Shown here piece by piece: positions 42,628-54,395 of a stretch of DNA of 64,000 bases. The position numbers and the translations under genes were made by a program. Numbering within the stretch: the stretch's first letter is position 1; each line of letters begins with the position of its first letter. Where the stretch lies: NCBI GenBank assembly GCA_008508345.1, contig QNGE01001283.1, forward strand, positions 95,216 to 159,215, written 5' to 3'. Source of the stretch: Paragonimus westermani (taxonomy: Eukaryota > Platyhelminthes > Trematoda > Plagiorchiida > Troglotrematidae). The notes under the pieces are model-generated. The model searched no databases. It was not told the DNA's origin and worked only from the letters and a program-made list of their open reading frames with translations.

Positions 42628-43060
42628 ATGTTTTTGGCCTGGTTACTAATTGGTCAATCATATCCTCACTTCGCTGAAGGCAGCGAAGCATCTTATTCTC
42701 AGTTAGTAGTCACGGTATTTTTGGACATAATGGCTGCCTTCTATTCGGTTAATCAACATATTCTCTGGGACTACCTGCATCGCAGAGAAATCCTGGTGAA
42801 TTCTCAGTTTGTTGAAATTATTGTTTATTCGCTGTAAATATACAGTGCACATTTATTGCAGCTATCTCGAGCGTTCTCCTCCACAAATGGTGTTGGACAA
42901 GGACGTCTGATTTACTCATTACTCTTCTTGTGGGAGATGCGCTGAGAAAGAAACTCGGCTGTTTTGAGGATCTTGGGATTGAGCTTCTGCCAAGAAGTAA
43001 ACTGACTAACTTCAAATATGCAGATTATATCACTATGCTTAGGTCCTCTATGTGCAGCCC
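42628..43060 (+). pseudogene. RT palm fragment of another LINE
   Basis: The + strand has motif A 'VTVFLDIMAAFYSVNQHILW' (FD replaced by FY), then in another frame motif B 'NGVGQGRLIYSLLF', 'GIELLPRSKLTNF' and motif C 'KYADYITML' (YADD to YADY). Order and spacing fit a non-LTR RT palm. The wording of the motifs differs from both LINE types elsewhere in the window. Confidence 0.65.
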
Positions 43061-45037
43061 ATACTGAATCGGCTAAATCATGTAGTTGGTTCATTTGATA
43101 GGCGCTTTGAATTTCCAAATTGCAGTGTTGGTGTAAGATATGAGTGATCGTGATTCCATCCTTGTTTCTGCAGTGTAGTTGAATGGTCTCATATCAGCAA
43201 GTTAGCTTCTCTGGAATATCTAAGACGAAATAACCGTATAGATTCCAGACCAGAAAAAGGACAGTACTCGTTTTCTCGTATCTTTCGAACAGTATCCAGT
43301 ACGTACCAACATCGTCATCGGTTAATTTGTTTACAAATTTGTATATTCTGGTTCGGATCAATGGCACGCAGACAATTACCGTTGTGATGTTCAACTGTAA
43401 ATTACCGTGTACCCGATTACATGGTTCTGTGAAGGGGTTCTTTTGACGTGAACACTTAACATAAATGGTCAAAATATATCACTGCTGCCAGTCTTCGATC
43501 ACGATGCATTTCACTACATACTGAATGTTTTTATTGCGTGCGTGATTTGTCACGCCTGAAATCCTGTTTGTGATTTGTGGCTCGTTAGTGCAACAAGTGT
43601 ACGTGCACATGCACTTGAATCAGCCGAGATGCTGTGATTGGATGTGACAAACGAAGCTCATCACGCTTACTTGGTGAACTTCTGATTGGATAACGAGTGT
43701 GGAAGTTGACTTCGGAAAAAATGCATTTCGTGATCATACGTCTTATCTTATAACAGCTGTATAAACAACAGCCGTATAAACAAGTATCCTCATTTGATAA
43801 TACGGTAAACTGAGAAGCGTTGAGTGGCCTTTATCGAAATCATCAGAACTGAGAGAGAGCATATATCGCGGAATGTCGACAGTTCAGTTTATCTCTCGGG
43901 CAATTATTCTTAGAATATTCAGTTCAAGCACAGAAATATTTCGCGAATGCCTTATACATGAACAGATAAAAGGGTTGCAGGTCAGTAGGTCGCTACCAAG
44001 CAGGAAGTATGGTCTTAGTCGACAAATTCTGCACTTCCAGAGCTGGCCTTCGCAGTTTGATCAAAAATGTCCCACTGCTGCTAACCTACCCAAATAAATT
44101 CGTCAACCATTTTGAGACATGACCTGATGTTTGCTAAAGAATTCATATCTGTTTTTCCAATGTTATTGCCAAGTGAATAACGTTTACCATCACTCAGACT
44201 AACTCCTCTGGTTGATTTTAACGAACATAATTTAGCTGCATGATTCGTTTGGGACAGAACAGAGTAAAGATATAACTTAATTGTTCCATGTAAATGGTAT
44301 TGTCAGTATGGGCTGTAAAAAACACTTTCACAGTACCGTCGGCTGCACGATCCATCACTCGGTGTAGACGTTAACAAATTTCTGTGGATATCCATTATCA
44401 AGTTATGCTTTTGTAGAGAACTTCTGTACTTAAACTAACATGTATGCCGTCCAAACTCCGTGAGCTGAAACGGACGTCGTTTTGAAGGAAGCTTTTTTAA
44501 ATCCGAAAAAGTGGACATACTGACTCTGACAGGTGGAGTTACGATCAACAGAATAGCGGAATTTCTAGACTTACTTCGGAGTAAATACAACTGCTTAAGA
44601 GATTGCGGCGTTTTCCAATTTTTCCTCGAAAGTAAAAGTAAAATTCGGACAGGAAAAATACATTTGACCATAAAAAGTGATTAGAATGATCTTCGTTAGT
44701 GAAACTCAAAATAGTATTAACGTTGTGTTTGAAATCGGTCAACCGATTCGAGGAGATCAGCTACAAATGCTGGGCCAAGATGAACGCTCATAGCTACCCA
44801 ATCAACTTAGGTGGGATAGGAACTTTCGATTATATGTCTTGTTTTTCATCCGTAGAAATACGTCCTCTGATATCTCTGATATAGTTGAATGGAAATATCT
44901 TCTAATACACTGGCAAATAGCAATTCAACGTTTACGTGATACTTTATTGTTACGCTGACGTAAACGTTTCCAAAACTCTCACCGTTTAACCAAATGGGAT
45001 GTTAACATTTCGTGTAGGAAGTGAACACTTCAGAGGG
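43061..45037. other. No recognisable gene
   Basis: Open frames at 43194-43472 (-), 43873-44097 (+) and 44435-44742 (-) are short and unrecognised. Confidence 0.4.
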
Positions 45038-45349
45038 TCAATGAGCAACCACATAGTAAACCGGATCGTTCATCGGCAACACTGGCCACAAAGACGCATT
45101 TTGTTTGTGCATTTCAGGAGGTACTTTCATGTGAAACGTTCTTGTGTTGCTTGGATTACTTTGCCTATGTTGAGGTTTGTTAATATAGCCACGTAAAAGT
45201 GGTTGTAGCATCCTTTGTGCAATTTGGTTTTCAATCAACTCACCGTTTTCTGGTGTGATCAGACAAGGATTGCGTTTCTTCTGTTCAAGTAATTGTCCAT
45301 TATCTTCATAACGATAACGGACTCTTATTTGGCCAGAGGAAGGAAACAT
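45038..45349 (-). CDS. Unrecognised ORF or exon, 103 codons
   Basis: Composition is more protein-like than in neighbouring frames: 'QIRVRYRYEDNGQLLEQKKR', 'NPCLITPENGELIENQIAQR' and 'FHMKVPPEMHKQNASLWPV'. The first part ends at a perfect-looking donor, AAAACG|GTGAGT (about 45246 on the minus strand), so the real unit could be an exon of roughly 27 codons with the rest read-through. No family was recognised and no partner exon was found. Confidence 0.3.
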   Translation of the reverse strand: MFPSSGQIRVRYRYEDNGQLLEQKKRNPCLITPENGELIENQIAQRMLQPLLRGYINKPQHRQSNPSNTRTFHMKVPPEMHKQNASLWPVLPMNDPVYYVVAH

Positions 45350-45864
45350 CCCTTATTTCTCATACCTGTTCGATAACGGTGTCGCTTCGGCGACAGACAA
45401 CGGTGCTAACTAATCGGTGCCGAAAGAAACTCAAACAAATCAAGCATATATTCACTAAGATGCCAATTATCTGAGTTCAATTTTGTTCCACGTGGTGGTC
45501 GATCGTACTAACTGGTAGTGAGATGGAATGAACCAGTTGGAAACAGTCACACGACGGCAACCAGCCAGTAGGTTAGACACTCGTACTTGGTGATTTCATA
45601 TTCTTTTGGTATTACCACCACTTGTTTGTCATATTCAATTTCCAAACCACCCGGCCAACATAATAGCTATGTTAAAAAATACTATGCACTCCTGTGCTTA
45701 TTTAGCGCGCATCGAGGATCTTATCCGTAACTACCACAATGAAATGCGGTAGGGTTTGAAATCGTTCGGTGAGAATTAAAACAACACAGATTATACATAG
45801 GAGAAATTTGCTGAATATACCATCGAAAAGAACTGCTAAACTTGAGTTTTACTCCGGTTAAAGG

Positions 45865-46064
45865 TCACCAGTAAAGCACTTCCTTGCTATGGCCGAGACT
45901 AGAAATCTCACCGTGCCTTGATGAGGCAACCGAGTTGACCACTGCGCCATCCACCCCACATTCAGCACGACTAAATCTTCATCCGGATACGCTCAACCAC
46001 TTTTGCTGATGAATAATAACCAGGTTGCCTGGTCGTCTGGAGAGGAGACACAGTAACTGTCCTG
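45865..46064 (-). mobile_element. tRNA-derived SINE, copy 3
   Basis: On the minus strand the A box is 'tggcgcagtggtcaac' followed by 'tcggttgcctcat', with a weaker B box ('agatttctagtctc'). The 5' part ('ggacagttactgtgtctcct' and on) matches copy 2. It lacks the 3' body with the hammerhead-like core. Confidence 0.65.
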
Positions 46065-46904
46065 TTTACTCCAACCGATGAACCCCCCACGACTAGGAAT
46101 TCTCTCCAAGTTGAAATCCCAGAAATCATCAACCTGTTGGCCTTAGTTGTTCAAATTTCAACTGCTACACTAAACCGAAATTTACCGATTCCAACGTTGC
46201 TGTCTGCTGGTACGTGAATCTTAATACCGCCTTTACTGTACTGGTCAGTGGCGTGATGTTAGTTGCATGCTGTAAGAATACTTCTCAGCACTGGCGAGTG
46301 ATCCTGTCTCCTAGCAGTGCTCAGTGACCCCATTGGCTCAAGAGGTCACTGTGTAGGCCCTTGAATAATATGAAAGTCTCGCTGTAGCATTTTTGTCCCC
46401 ACTGTCTAATCCCATCAAGCCCGTGGTGTCCACTTTTTGTTGATGCCCATATGGATAGCTACATACGTTCCCATTGGTTAGTGGATCACGAACAATGTAG
46501 TACGGATATGTCGCAAGTGAATTCAAAACTGGCGTGATGAGTTTGAGTCAAATTCCGCGTGTATTTCAATTCTCAATTAAATTTGGAGGTTATCGCGTGG
46601 ACCCCACTGGCACTGACAACAACCCAGTAATTTTTGCAACGCTTTTCTGTGCGATTCCAATGAATGAAACATTCCTACCAGTGATGTCCTCCACCTGAAC
46701 AATGTTTCTCACCATTTGAGTTTCTACTTATTTTTGTTGGCTAAAAAAGGCCGTATTTGGAGAGTGAACGTTATCCGACAAATGCATTACAGTCTGTCTC
46801 CGCAACCGCACATTCATTCGTTCATCACTTACGAAAATACCACTCTGTTGACACTGGCTGATCACTAACTAAACGGTTCTTTTTATGAATAAAACAGCTC
46901 TTTA
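46065..46904. other. No recognisable gene
   Basis: One 62-codon minus ORF (46338-46526) of no known family. Confidence 0.4.
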
Positions 46905-47055
46905 CGTACGAACCATGGTGTTGGGACCGTAGAAGCAGCTTCGCTTGCAAAGTTACTCACTACATGGAATGCTTGTACAGGTTACGCTGAAACATAGGAC
47001 CACAAACGCGTACACTTGTTTGCACGGCTGACGTGTATTCACATACATTGGGCAA
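46905..47055 (-). repeat. Dispersed repeat B, copy 2
   Basis: Inverted partner of 37363-37515. It is inside an 82-codon minus ORF whose tail, 'CEYTSAVQTSVRVCGPMFQR', parallels the + strand reading of copy 1 ('CGCTSAVQLSVRPRARVFQH'). Confidence 0.7.
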
Positions 47056-49811
47056 AAATACATTGTTCTTTGTCTGGGTGGCACGTCTCACATAGCGCGT
47101 ACACATTATTCCACTAGTCGCTTCTGGTCTACCGTCTTCCTTCAGTTGACACTTGCCATTTAATCTCCAAGTTTGCTCCCAAATTGTGAGTAGTATGCAA
47201 CCCACCAATGAGACCGCCTATTATGCAATACTGAAAAGGGAGATGAAAGGCCACCTATGAAGGTGGAGAACTCAAACACTGGAACATAAGTTTCTATGAA
47301 AGGCGGTACATATTCGCGATGTTCTCCAGCATTGCGTTGATAGGTTTACTGGTGCAAGTTTAGGAAACCACATTCGCTGGCTAGAGACAAAGTTGCTTCC
47401 GATGGTAGGCAGGTATCACATTTTCTGAAATGCAATCACAGAAACACTGGTGCGGATCAGTCGTTATAATCACAAACTCACGCTAAAAGAACTACAACTA
47501 GACAATAGATTATGTTTGAGTGCCCACTAATTGTGGTTCACTCGGTTACCCAATCGAGAGAAAATTGTAACAGACTTGACGGTTTCTGTCGGCCATCTTT
47601 CGAAAGCTTTGAGTGAACGTTTGAAGAACACCGAGAATACGGTTGAACAATTTGCATCTAGTCTTATTTTTGCCTGATGGGCTCAAAAGAATTTACTTCC
47701 ATTATTCTACATCGACAACTCAAAATAGTTTTTCATATTCTTATTCCCATTTCATCACGAGTCTACGAGTTCCTTTGTTTATCATTCCACTTTTCGATCT
47801 CTCCGCTTTACTACCCTCAATTAGGTTTAATGTTCAACGAATTCCGTGTGGTCCTCTACTGTTTCCCCGAACCGGAAGTGAAACTGCGGTAATTTGTCTG
47901 ACGCAGACAAGTTAAACACTATATATCTATGATATTCCAAAGTTATGAACCCCTCAGCAGTTACAGGCCGCTGATAACCCATGCTATCTACGAATCAAAT
48001 TCCACACAAATGTCTGATATGTCCATTATGATATAGCTAACTCGTATTTTCCCCCTTTTTTATTTCGGCACTCCCAGTTTGTCTTTGCACTGTTCCCGCG
48101 CCACCGCCTACTACACGGCAGCTTGTTGATTGTATTTAATCGCCCCCTAAATGTACCCAATAAACGAAACTACGTTAAAATCGTGCAACTGATACTTCAC
48201 TACTGATAACATGGGAGTAGTGTAAGCATGCGACGCAAAATCTTCCACCCCATGGCCTTCCGTTTATCGATGTGCGTTTGTTGCGGTCCAGGGTGGTGAT
48301 ACACATGGGATGCACAATACTTCCCAGAAGTATAAACTTCGCAAAATAGCCCGCAGATCCCAACAAAGCCTTACTCAAACTAACGTTCACGCCTCAGACG
48401 CATGTGACATGTTTGAAGACTTGAATTTTTTCTATTCGTACCGGAGCGCAGACCAATGAACAGACCTGCTAATCGAGTCGGTTGAGTAAACGGTCGCAAC
48501 ACATCGCTGAAACCACAGCCAGATTAGCAAACAGTGAGTGATGGTGAAGTGTGTACGTGCATTTCCATTCAATTCGCTCGGTCCCGTCGTCGACGATCGA
48601 TAACACCTAGCTGCTCACACGCTCCTCCCAGGACTGGACAGGTAAGTCTGATCGGACTGGGTACCAATATGTTTTGAGGAGTGCACTAGACAGTGTGGAA
48701 ATACGGTATTTCCTTGACGGATTATGCTATAGCGATGGATTGATCGCAAATTTCGGTCTTTTGGGCGAATTCAAACACAGAGTCGACAGAGAACGTCTGC
48801 GAACAACGGGGCAACTCAAAATGTCGATAATCTTGAGATGCAATACAATCTCTGAGACGGCTTCGCAACACGTGCTGTCGTCGTGCCTTTTTGCCTAAGC
48901 AGAACTTCGGGGGAAAGTTTGAGCATCTTTTTTGAATTTGTAGTTCATATACAAATGCTTTCGTTTCTCCTTATGTTTGCGTGACGGAAATGCCGGCCTG
49001 TCAGTAGAACACCACATCTCTAGCGGTAATGAGCAGATTTGCATAGTTTGTAGAATACAGTCCCACGGAGTTTCCGTTTACGTTAACGATAACTCGTCCA
49101 AACCAAGTCGCGCGCGGCCACACTCCAGCAAACTGTATTGAGAAAACTGGGGCCCAGCATAGCTGATCTTGAAAACAGCTTGACAAACACGCGGAACGGC
49201 CTGGTCACTCTGAGATCACAAGTTCGCCCGCCCCTTCCCCGGAGAACTGAAAGTTTCCTTCCTAAACCGACATGTGTCATTTGCACATTCAGTCTGGACA
49301 GCCAGCTTTTGATCAATAACTCAGTAGGTTGTCGGTCTGTTTCAGTCCTGAATACAGTTTTTTTCTTATTCAGGGTTTGGTGACAAAATGGCGATAGTCC
49401 AGTCCGTTTGGGAAATACCGTATTTCTGCATGGCCTAGTTGCAATCACAGAATCTTACCGGTACCCGCTAGTCCGCTCGGGCTTTCCCGTCAAGCCCTGG
49501 AACAAGCGTGTGGGCAGCCAGGTGTTATCGCACGTCGACTGTGGTGGCCAACACGCTGGGGTGATGGGGCCGAGCGACCTGAGTGGAAATGCATGTTCAC
49601 CCCCACCACCATCCGCATCAGCAACGTGACGTACCAGTTCGCAGAGCCGACTCAGTCAGTTGGGCTTCTTCAAACGTGTCACACCCGCCTGAGGCGTTTG
49701 GTTGGGACACCGGCCGCCACTTTTGATCAGCATAAAACCGAGACGTAAAGTGTTTCGCAGTATGCACCACGTTGACACCCACCATTGTAGCATAGGTCAG
49801 GTAAAAGACGG
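47056..49811. other. No recognisable gene
   Basis: Unidentified sequence. The longest frame is 121 codons at 49083-49448 (-), overlapping an 81-codon + frame; no family was recognised. GC content rises after about 49440. Confidence 0.4.
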
Positions 49812-49883
49812 AGGTCCCACCGAGACTCGAACTCGGGTTGCTGGATTCAAAGTCCAGAGTGATAACCGCTACACCATGGGACC
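49812..49883 (-). tRNA. tRNA-Gln(TTG)
   Basis: A 72-nt cloverleaf on the minus strand. The acceptor arm GGTCCCA pairs with TGGGACC, the anticodon stem is CTGGA/TCCAG with loop CTTTGAA (anticodon TTG), and the T arm is CCGAG-TTCGAGT-CTCGG. The A box starts at TGGTGTAGCGG. There is no intron and no encoded CCA. The sequence closely resembles animal tRNA-Gln(TTG), so it looks functional. Confidence 0.95.
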
Positions 49884-50898
49884 CGCATGTGGCGGCTGGC
49901 AATTTCTTTATAGGTTTACTTGAAACGCTTCACATGTGCGTTGAATCACATTGAGTGATTGTTGTTTTCCCACTGTTATGGGATTTTCGACCAGCACCGT
50001 TTACGCCGAATTTTCAAAGGCAAATGGATTTCCCATAACAGTCTTCATGACCAGTCGGTCATTTCAATCCACGGGTTTTCAATCCCGACAGTTTACATGA
50101 AAATTTCGTACCTTTCAATCTGTTCGACGCACAGTTATCCAACTTGTCTGTTCGGTTCGTTGAGGTGCGAACACCAACAATTTGCTTACCCATTCCCATG
50201 ATTCAGATGCGATCAGGTGAACAATTTGGAATTTGACCACAAGCCCAGTTTTATTACGATTCGGTGAAGCCCAGACCGTACACATCTAGTCATGTTGTGT
50301 TATCAGGATCTACGGGAGTTATCACGGTATTGAGGTTTTACAATGGGCTTTCGATAGTGGCTGTCTTAATTTTGCATCCATGGTTGTAGTTTATTGACTT
50401 TCTGCTTTAGATTTCCAAGTTCCGTTCTACAATCAAACGGATTCCTTCAAAAGGTTCATAGATAGACGCAATAAACAAAAAACACCATCCGCGAAGAGGG
50501 TCTATATGGAGCTGTTTTTATGGGTGATTGTATCACTCATCTAAAACACGACTGCGTAATTCATCCAAGTGAACGTTCAAGGCAGCTGAACCGTCCATAA
50601 TCGCACGGACTCAGAAGCTACCAGTAACTTCCACCAAAGGAGATCAGCCTGTCTGTGCCATCTTTCACTGTGCTTATCAATTTATATGTAACTGCAGGAC
50701 TCAGATGATTGATATCCAGAGTGAAAGAACATTTGCCCAAACGAGCGAAGAAAATTGTTTTACCGGAGAACAGCTATGTTGTTGAAGCACAGCTGGTGTC
50801 CTCAGTAACTAGATACGTCCTGACCACTTTTCAACGATTTCAGCTATTGATACATGGGTTCGAAGCAGAGGCCCAAGGTACTCTGACCCATTCAGATT

Positions 50899-51420
50899 TT
50901 CCTAATCAGTGTCGAGCTTGCATCTGTGGATCTGAAAGAGAATAATTGCAAACAGGGTGTAGCACCGCTCTTGGAGATCACAGTGAATACCAAGTATAGA
51001 ACAAGGGTGAGTGCATAGTGAGCTTTTAGGTAAATGAGAATCAAGATATACTTTAAAGCGATCTCTAGAAGCGCTGCCGAAGACCTCAGAAGGAAGGCTG
51101 TCCCAATGGTTGATAACCCTATAAGAAAAGAACTTCTGCCTAAAAGGACTCCGAGAACGAAGCTTGGAAAGCTTCCTGTTATGTTCTTGCCGGCCGTCAT
51201 CACTCGCCACAGTGAAGAATTGTTCTACGAGACCTACTTTAATGAAGAAGTGTTTGGGAATTAAACCTCAGTGGAGTCGTCGAAATTCAAGTGGATATAA
51301 TTCATGAATCTCAAGTCGAGACTCATACGTGATATTTCTTAGGCCCATGACTAGTTTGGTAGTCGCGCACTTGACACGCCCAACAGCTAACATGTCTTTC
51401 TTCAGGCCGGTATGCACGAC
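50899..51420 (-). pseudogene. LINE ORF2 C-terminal fragment
   Basis: The minus strand reads 'LKKDMLAVGRVKCATTKLVM', 'GLRNITYESRLEIHELYPLE' and 'FRRLH' then a stop, followed by 'KLRSRSPFRQKFFSYRVINH' and 'WDSLPSEVFGSASRDRFK'. These match the RATKlV.GL..l.YeeRL..L.L..Le.RR.RGDLI and R..FFs.Rvi..WN.LP blocks found at the C-terminus of CR1/Jockey-type LINE proteins. One stop is visible. This lineage differs from the other LINE copies in the window. Confidence 0.75.
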
Positions 51421-51922
51421 CTGATTGGTCATCTTGTGCATTCAGAATCCTGTTACATCATTATAGCCCAAAATTCTTGCGATTTGTAGAGGCGGTTGCA
51501 GTCAGTCGACTCAAGCCAGCTCTCTGTGTTCAGAAACAACTGTTGATGAACTTGTCTCTACCCCGGATTTAATTGCCTATCGTAACCCGCTTAGTGATTA
51601 TCCACCACTGTAATAGTTTGCTATAAAAGACCATCATATTGTTGTAATTGCGGTGCTGGCGAGTCAATATGAAATGCTTTGTTCGAACTATTCAGGGAAA
51701 CCGATTGTTTCAAATTTCCATCCTTTGTTCTGGAGTTTTCACTTCTGGATAGTTCGTGGCTCTGGCGGCCAGACTTAACATGTGTAATCCATAAAGATTA
51801 AATGTATATTTTCAACATAGCTGTAAATACTAGTTGAACACGACTGAGAGCAGCTGTTTGCATAGCTTGCCCTCCAAAAGTTATTGAGATCGCAGAACCG
51901 GACGCTAGACCTTCCTACCGCC
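51421..51922. other. No recognisable gene
   Basis: It probably includes more of the decayed LINE on its left side ('MTNQVVHTGL' in frame just above 51420). Nothing else was seen. Confidence 0.4.
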
Positions 51923-52596
51923 GGTGCAGATATGAAGTACAAAGTAATATGTACGACGGGTTCGTACCGAAATATCCCTGCGGATGATGTACTAAGTTGC
52001 GTGAATGCTTGGTACAGCTGTCTAACTAATGAGAACACGACAACTTTATGCGCATGCTTATAGGTGTATATTTGTGTTTTTGCTCCCATGTGCAACGGGT
52101 GTATCCTCAGTTCTCGGCGCAAATTCACAGTTCTCGCAATGATTACTGGACGGGCCAGTGGATTTGGTGATGAGAAAGTATGGCACTTGCTAACATACAC
52201 GGTGCTACTTGGCATGATTGATTTCTTGGAGAGAAGCTTTTACCGATACTTGCAAACATGTCAACAGGAGAGCTGGTGAAGCGCGCATATCATAAGTATT
52301 ACTAAATTCCATATACCACTGCGCCTGTTGTGTAAAACAAATTGAAACCACGGCGTTGGTAGGTTGGCCGAGTGGTTAAGGCGGTGGACTTAAGATCCAC
52401 TGGGGACAATCCCCGCGTGGGTTCGAACCCCACATCTACCATCGCTTTTCGACGCACACGCGGGCATTTCCAGCCGCGTGTCTCGGGTTTTCGACTAATT
52501 CATTGCTTGCTGGTGATGCCCTCTGAAGTGACGAGGATAAAATAGGCTGACTCACAACAGTTCGTGTGGGCGTGTGCTGTCCTTTCATCATGCTGC
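51923..52596. repeat. 674-bp duplicated block, left copy
   Basis: Near-identical to 53222-53895 (offset 1299 at the left edge, 1302 around the tRNA). Differences noted by eye: C/T in the tRNA variable arm, G/T just after the tRNA, T/A further on. It ends exactly at the N gap, and the right copy starts exactly after the gap. This is most easily explained by two haplotype or overlapping contigs scaffolded in tandem. Confidence 0.9.
52358..52441 (+). tRNA. tRNA-Leu(TAA), left copy
   Basis: 84 nt including the discriminator A. The acceptor arm GGTAGGT pairs with ATCTACC (one G-U), the anticodon stem is GTGGA/TCCAC with loop CTTAAGA (anticodon TAA), there is a long class-II variable arm (GGGGA-CAA-TCCCC), and the T arm is GTGGG-TTCGAAC-CCCAC. 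The long variable arm and A discriminator fit leucine. No intron. Confidence 0.96.
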
Positions 52597-53221
52597 NNNN
52601 NNNNNNNNNNNNNNNNNNNNNNNNNNNNNNNNNNNNNNNNNNNNNNNNNNNNNNNNNNNNNNNNNNNNNNNNNNNNNNNNNNNNNNNNNNNNNNNNNNNN
52701 NNNNNNNNNNNNNNNNNNNNNNNNNNNNNNNNNNNNNNNNNNNNNNNNNNNNNNNNNNNNNNNNNNNNNNNNNNNNNNNNNNNNNNNNNNNNNNNNNNNN
52801 NNNNNNNNNNNNNNNNNNNNNNNNNNNNNNNNNNNNNNNNNNNNNNNNNNNNNNNNNNNNNNNNNNNNNNNNNNNNNNNNNNNNNNNNNNNNNNNNNNNN
52901 NNNNNNNNNNNNNNNNNNNNNNNNNNNNNNNNNNNNNNNNNNNNNNNNNNNNNNNNNNNNNNNNNNNNNNNNNNNNNNNNNNNNNNNNNNNNNNNNNNNN
53001 NNNNNNNNNNNNNNNNNNNNNNNNNNNNNNNNNNNNNNNNNNNNNNNNNNNNNNNNNNNNNNNNNNNNNNNNNNNNNNNNNNNNNNNNNNNNNNNNNNNN
53101 NNNNNNNNNNNNNNNNNNNNNNNNNNNNNNNNNNNNNNNNNNNNNNNNNNNNNNNNNNNNNNNNNNNNNNNNNNNNNNNNNNNNNNNNNNNNNNNNNNNN
53201 NNNNNNNNNNNNNNNNNNNNN
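52597..53221. other. Assembly gap (625 N)
   Basis: Unknown sequence between the two copies of the duplicated block. Long ORFs that appear to cross it are artefacts. Confidence 1.
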
Positions 53222-53898
53222 GCCGGTGCAGATATGAAGTACAAAGTAATATGTACGACGGGTTCGTACCGAAATATCCCTGCGGATGATGTACTAAGTT
53301 GCGTGAATGCTTGGTACAGCTGTCTAACTAATGAGAACACGACAACTTTATGCGCATGCTTATAGGTGTATATTTGTGTTTTTGCTCCCATGTGCAACGG
53401 GTGTATCCTCAGTTCTCGGCGCAAATTCACAGTTCTCGCAATGATTACTGGACGGGCCAGTGGATTTGGTGATGAGAAAGTATGGCACTTGCTAACATAC
53501 ACGGTGCTACTTGGCATGATTGATTTCTTGGAGAGAAGCTTTTACCGATACTTGCAAACATGTCAACAGGAGAGCTGGTGAAGCGCGCATATCATAAGTA
53601 TTACTAAATTCCATATACCACTGCGCCTGTTGTGTAAAACAAATTGAAACCACGGCGTTGGTAGGTTGGCCGAGTGGTTAAGGCGGTGGACTTAAGATCC
53701 ACTGGGGATAATCCCCGCGTGGGTTCGAACCCCACATCTACCATCTCTTTTCGACGCACACGCGGGCATTTCCAGCCGCGTGTCTCGGGTTTTCGACTAA
53801 TTCATTGCATGCTGGTGATGCCCTCTGAAGTGACGAGGATAAAATAGGCTGACTCACAACAGTTCGTGTGGGCGTGTGCTGTCCTTTCATCATGCTGC
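53222..53898. repeat. Duplicated block, right copy
   Basis: Right partner of 51923-52596. It begins at the first base after the gap and continues past the end of the left copy into unique sequence at about 53899. Confidence 0.9.
53660..53743 (+). tRNA. tRNA-Leu(TAA), right copy
   Basis: Same gene as at 52358 with one C-to-T change in the loop of the variable arm (GGGGA-TAA-TCCCC), which leaves every stem intact. Probably an allele of the left copy rather than a second locus. Confidence 0.93.
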
Positions 53899-54135
53899 GG
53901 AATGAGATACATCCAGAAATAGGTTGAAATGGATAGTTGATTCCCCAAAATGGCTCGCAAGTTTTGAGAACAGGGTATTTTCGATTCAGTCGGTTTAAGC
54001 ACCAAGTGTACAGTGAACTTAGGGAAAGTTAAAGGTGCAAAAATCAGTGAAAACTGCAAAATACAACATGCTCTACAGACGCCATATCCCTGCGTTTTCT
54101 GATTCAAATGACTAATCACTACTTGTGACAGATAC

Positions 54136-54395
54136 TGAACTGATCAGTTCATTCCGGTTCATTTTGATGTATGAGACATGGAACAATCCCAGCTGGGATT
54201 GTTCCATGTCCGCTAGCGGATAGAAACGCCGAACTAAACCATGGTTTACTTCGGCTGCACGGTGAAATGCATTTTACCGTGCAACTAATTTGTCAACCAA
54301 CAATTAAACAAAAGCTGAGATGAGGAAGAATTCTACAGTGGACCCTGAGGTGCACGGAAACTCACGTTTACTGCTGTGGCTGGTTATAACCAGCC
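54136..54395. repeat. Cluster of six palindromes
   Basis: Six separate inverted repeats in 260 bases. They are TGAACTGATCAGTTCA (54136-54151, perfect); a perfect 36-bp palindrome centred on AGCT (54175-54210); TCCGCTAGCGGA (54209-54220); TAAACCATGGTTTA (54235-54248); a 28-bp palindrome with one mismatched pair (54256-54283, arms TGCACGGT/ACCGTGCA); and GGCTGGTTATAACCAGCC (54378-54395). No ORF or known element covers them. Confidence 0.9.

Noticed and set aside
52564..53517. Long ORFs across the second gap
   Set aside because: Same artefact of reading through 625 N.
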